This document shows, in pieces, positions 60,069-64,000 of a DNA stretch of 64,000 nt (its first letter is position 1; each line of letters begins with the position of its first letter). The stretch spans positions 3,980,501 to 4,044,500 of the forward strand of contig CM024185.1 in NCBI GenBank assembly GCA_013433145.1, given 5' to 3'. Origin of the DNA: Ascaris suum (Eukaryota; Nematoda; Chromadorea; Rhabditida; Ascarididae). The notes beneath the pieces were generated by a model, which saw nothing but the letters and a program-made list of their open reading frames with translations, did no database searches and was not told the origin of the DNA. The position numbers and the translations under genes were made by a program.

Positions 60069-62366
60069 TCGTCCGCGTCTATAATTCTTTTTTTATTTCT
60101 TTTTTCTGGCATCCGTCCAGCTACCATTGGCCCGTTTGATGTTCGTTGCTCATATATTTTCTTTTGTTGCTTGTGATTTTTTTCTAGATGCTGGTTATGA
60201 ATAGTTCAGAGATGTTTATTTGATTGTTCCATCATTCGAGTTGCTGGCATTGGGCGGATGCGTCCGAACAATTACCGTATTCTCTCGTTTCTAAGTTTTT
60301 ACCTGTTCGTAAGGGATACACGTTCCTCCACCTGTCTCGCCTACTCGGTATGTAGGCTTGCTTCCTAAAATTTTCACTGAAAACGTTGTGAAATACTGCG
60401 GGCAGCGGAAGTCTTTTGCTTGAAACGAAGGTCAGTTTTGAAAAATGCAAAGTCTTAGGTAATGAGTTTCGTTAAATGAGAAAACACGGTAATCGTTCTT
60501 TTTTATTTTGAATGAGCGCCTGCGATGAATTGTGCTATGCCTTCGCTTTTGTTTGTTGTTGATTTGTGGTGTTATCGCTGACATTTCGCTGGGCCCAGCT
60601 TTCTCGTCGCACGTTTTCGCGCTCTTCTCCATCCCTTAGCTTGGTATCCTTTCCTCTACTCTTCCTTCCCCCCTCCCTGATTCTTTAGTTGATTCGAAGC
60701 GTCTTATTTTGTTGGGATCTCTGATTTTTTTTTCAGCGTATTCTATGCATCCGCTTTTGTTACGACACCTACAGCTAAAGTATATATTCGTGTCGGCCCA
60801 TCCATCCCGCTGCGCGTATTTGACGAATAGCCGTAATGTGTCGTGTCTGTGCATCGTTGTGTCGTGTCGTGTCTGCGTCGGTCGTCTGCTGCCTTGTACC
60901 GTTCGCATGCATTGACACCAAAATGCACCTTACACAGTTTCTTACTCCGGTGCGGTCGAGATTTTTAAGTAATTTGTTGGTTGTTTGTCACTAAAATGTA
61001 ACTGAATTTAAAATATTAATTATTGTCGGAAGTGTTTTTATTGTTTTCGCAACACAAATGAATGAGTTCTGCTACAGCAGTTATCAGTTGTTTCTACATG
61101 GTGCACTGGCAGTGAGACAGGTCAGCTTGGGGAAGGGAATGTTATTGTCGGACGTTGAAGAGCTTGAATTGAAGTTGCAACTAAATGGAGCATTACTCTA
61201 ATCTGAATGATTCGTCATTGTCGACGTTGGGGCGGCTGGCTGCATTGATGTCTGTTTACAGCTTCTTTAGCTTTGTTTTTATTTATTGACGTTCGAAAGG
61301 ATGGAGGTCGGTATGACGTCTGTAGTGTTATGTGAAACCGAATCGAGCAATGTGGTCAAGTATTCCGTATGAAAGCTTGCATTCATTGGGTGAATTTTTA
61401 TGGGGATTGCAGTTATGGTGTCGCATAAAAGGCGCATTTTCAGCTGTTAATTTATGTGAGCGGTCGATTTTTTTTTTGCGAAAATTCGTTACCACACGTG
61501 TTTCGATCGTCGGCTCGCAAGAAAGCGCCCTCCAATCCTAGTGGTGCCTTTTCTTGTCCGTTTCAAGGAGCATGTCGTGTGTGCGCAGTTTATTGGACCA
61601 CACATTGTTTCTTTCGTCGAACTGCAGCAGGAAGCAGTTGAACGCAGCTGAAAGTTATGTTTCGTGACATACATGATTTGGAATTGAAACTCCTAATTCT
61701 GGTGCGGATTCATTTGGGTGGTGCTCTTGGATGCCTGAATTTGATTATGGGTCCCTGAATGCTAGGGGGTTGTGACTAAGCTTCATTGGAGACGACGAGG
61801 AGCTGAAGTGACTAAGGGATTCCACGGGTCATACATCTATATACGATATCTCAGGGTAGGTAGATGGATGTACTAAAGGAATAATGGGATAAAGAATAAA
61901 TAGTAAAAAGCGTGAAGAGAGGTGCATAATGCGATATGGTCTTTTGCAATCCTCTTCGCCAGGGTTGCAAAATGAGCGTCGTCGGTCACAAAATACTTGC
62001 AAATTTTGAGGCTCAAGTTGTTGATACTTGAGGACGCTCAACACGAAGGCCAATCTGAATGTTGCTCCTGATGTTCATTGAGTGTATGTTATCTCTGAGC
62101 ATTTCTGAATAGGTCGCAACTTCAAAGTACCAGAAGGACGAATGAGCGAATAAAGTAGACATACTTAAATATAAGATCCTGCTGTAGGACGCCCCGCATA
62201 TGCAAATTTCTGGAAAACCTAAAAAGGAAGTGAAAATATGTTGGAGACTTTTAGCTGCAAACGCTTAAGCATTTCAAAACTAATCGGCTTGCGAAAACTT
62301 GTGCAAGTTTTCACGTCTCTCAGGCATGTGAGCGTTGTGTCATATCAGACATCAAACATATCAGAC

Positions 62367-63293
62367 AGACATAACTATACAACGCTACTCGGTCAGATCA
62401 ACTTACAAGTTACAACAACAATCATAATCAAGAACGATGCAGGTAAGAACAATATTTGTGGAATATTGGTCCATTATCGACGAATACATTCAATTAGTAA
62501 TGCGCATTCTTTCGAAGGATTTCTTAACTTTCAACCTACATACGAACGCATTAACCGAAATATTGCCGTAAATCATACGAACGAGAATAAAATCACTTTT
62601 TTTTCTCGTTCTTTTCATTGAGTACCGCTGCTCGCATTCAGACGATTCTAATTATGGGCTATAGGCGTTCAACTTTTGGCCCATTGCCTCTATAGGCTAG
62701 AGGCAACAATACGCTATGCAACGATGTGTTTATGTTTCGTTCATCGTAGATAAGACAACCCTAAATCCTGTTTTATTGGTCGCATTTTTGGCCCATTCCA
62801 ATCAGTCATTAACAGTTGTTTTTCATCCTTTTTGGAAAGTTAGTGCTAGAAGACCGTGAATGCATCTAGTTGCACTGAAGTTCCATTTTTGCGATTTTTA
62901 GGGGTTTCTGTTCTTATATCGTATTCGTATTTATATCCCTTCGTGTTTGCATGTCTGTGTCTGTGTGTTTGTGTGCCGGTGTGTCCTGTGCTCACACTCT
63001 CTTACCGGCCTTTCCTTTTCCTCCAGGTCTTCTCAACTGCCATCAAGAAATATTTCGGAAAATCCTCAAGTTTCATCAAAGAAAGTGATGTATTTAGTGA
63101 TTTTGCTAATAACTGCAGCCAGCCTTTCGCTATAAGTATCCATCTGCAATCCGTGTTTGCGAATCGTATCGCCATCATTGTTTACGATAATCTGTCAGAG
63201 TCAATGTTCAGTCGATCCGGGCGGTCGACTGACTTTTCACCGTCTTCTTTTGAACCATACCATCCAATGTCTTTTGGTTTAAATGACCTGTGA
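62367..63293 (+). CDS. weakly supported exons of an unknown gene
   Basis: A piece between CATATCAG (62366) and GATGCAG|GTAAGA (62441) encodes NYTTLLGQINLQVTTTIIIK. A second, after TTTTCCTCCAG at about 63027, is open either for about 20 codons (LLNCHQEIFRKILKFHQRK then stop), which would continue the first in phase, or in another frame for about 89 codons to TGA at 63291 (FSTAIKKYFGKSSSFIKESD). The splice signals are good but the content is not recognised, and the frames conflict. Confidence 0.22.
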
Positions 63294-63390
63294 AGGAAAC
63301 ATAAGCGGACCAGTCGAATCTCGCAGACTGTCGATAATCAGTTTGAAATTGAACTAAAAATTATGCCATAGAAAAGTGCTTTCATTGAGG

Positions 63391-63585
63391 ATGGCTCTTT
63401 TACAAGTTGCTGTGTTGGTGTGCTTCGTTGTTATGTGGCTAACAGGTGTGGAAACCTGTAAATTGGAAGTTCGAATCCGTTCAAGAACAAATCGAGTATT
63501 TCAAATACAGATTTACATGATGACACTGAAAATGAAGTCCGAACGACTCACCTTTACAAAAAAGGATGTTTGGCGCTATATCAGG
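63391..63585 (+). CDS. secreted protein of unknown function, first exon only
   Basis: The ATG at 63391 opens MALLQVAVLVCFVVMWLTG, a strong signal peptide, followed by VETCKLEVRIRSRTNRVFQI and SERLTFTKKDVWRYIR. The mature part begins near a single Cys and looks beta-stranded, like many small secreted nematode proteins, but I cannot name the family. The exon leaves at ATCAGG|GTACGT in phase 0, and the remaining exons must lie beyond the right edge. An alternative upstream ATG at about 63376 adds five residues. Confidence 0.5.
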
Positions 63586-63691
63586 GTACGTTGATACATC
63601 CTATTAGGCGACCATTTAATGCTTTCACTCTTAGATTTACGAAACAGTTATTGATAGCCACAAGCGTTAGATGAACTCATACAGGTTGCGA

Positions 63692-63905
63692 GCATTTTCC
63701 TACTTACTATTTTACCTGAGCCATTTTCACCTATGAAGGAGTTTTGCAATAGCACAATATTTCCCTCATATATTACTACTCCATTGTGCTTATTTTTGTG
63801 AAACACTAGCATAACGGTGTCATGGTGATCGAGACGCCCATTCATAGTTTGATAGCGGCCGGATAATTTGCTTCTGCTTGCAACAATCGTTTTGGTAGTC
63901 CGCCT
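63692..63905 (-). CDS. possible exon on the opposite strand
   Basis: A minus-strand frame after AAATTAAG reads TIVASRSKLSGRYQTMNGRL, VMLVFHKNKHNGVVIYEGNI and SFIGENGSG, with a possible donor at TCAG|GTAAAA. The composition is protein-like but no domain is recognised. It would overlap the intron of the secreted-protein gene on the plus strand. Confidence 0.2.
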
Positions 63906-63919
63906 TAATTTCACTCAGG

Positions 63920-63920
<1 letters not shown>

Positions 63921-64000
<80 letters not shown>
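63921..64000. repeat. (TA)n microsatellite at the right edge
   Basis: About 40 TA units with a single phase slip near 63960 run to the end of the window. Confidence 0.95.

Larger units (their letters stand above)
58240..62366. other. eIF4G 3' flank and intergenic DNA
   Basis: The 3' UTR of eIF4G begins here. No AATAAA is seen close to the stop; ATTAAA occurs near 59098 and 59145. The open frame at 58246-58692 looks like a shadow, since it lacks codon bias, an acceptor or a known motif. The remaining 3 kb contain only homopolymer and GCC repeats and short frames that I cannot support. Confidence 0.5.

Overview
The window looks like nuclear DNA of a nematode. It is AT-rich, its genes are cut into many small exons, acceptors are of the TTTCAG/TTGCAG type, introns are long (up to about 6 kb), and several start codons sit just behind an acceptor-like sequence, as expected for spliced-leader addition. 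The encoded proteins are animal-type. The long introns argue against a compact Caenorhabditis-like genome, but species and clade cannot be fixed from the sequence. All exon boundaries here are hand-built models that join in phase unless stated otherwise.

Layout. (1) 338-11056, minus: the first 14 coding exons (565 codons) of histidine ammonia-lyase (haly-1/HAL). It includes the MIO Ala-Ser-Gly triad and every other active-site position I could place. The last roughly 100 residues lie off the left edge. (2) 11057-16212: intergenic DNA with a TA-rich flank, a tiny signal-peptide ORF, a possible mariner relic and a striking 42-bp foldback. (3) 16213-18444, minus: a two-exon SMIM15-like single-pass membrane protein, with an unexplained open frame in its intron. 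(4) 18445-23172: AT-rich intergenic DNA with one RNA-like hairpin. (5) 23173-25237, minus: a RING-CH (MARCH-type) membrane E3 ligase. (6) About 29.6-31.2 kb, minus: an unidentified gene, head to head with the next one. (7) 31800-58239, plus: eukaryotic initiation factor 4G (ifg-1), about 25 exons, with a Pro/Gln-rich N-terminus, an eIF4E-binding motif, MIF4G and MA3 domains. (8) 58240-64000: mostly non-coding, ending with the first exon of a secreted protein and a (TA)n array.

Nothing suggests that these genes act together: they cover amino-acid breakdown, membrane and ubiquitin functions, and cap-dependent translation. The most interesting observation is a second copy of HAL coding exon 4, antisense in an eIF4G intron at 53301-53416. 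It aligns without gaps over 116 bp (84 matches by hand count), stays open, and keeps its acceptor AG but has lost the donor. No other HAL exon was seen around it. Other points of note are the 42-bp foldback at 14987-15085, a folded RNA-like element at 21658-21709, a decayed tRNA-like sequence inside eIF4G, and ten homopolymer G/C tracts of 10-18 bases.
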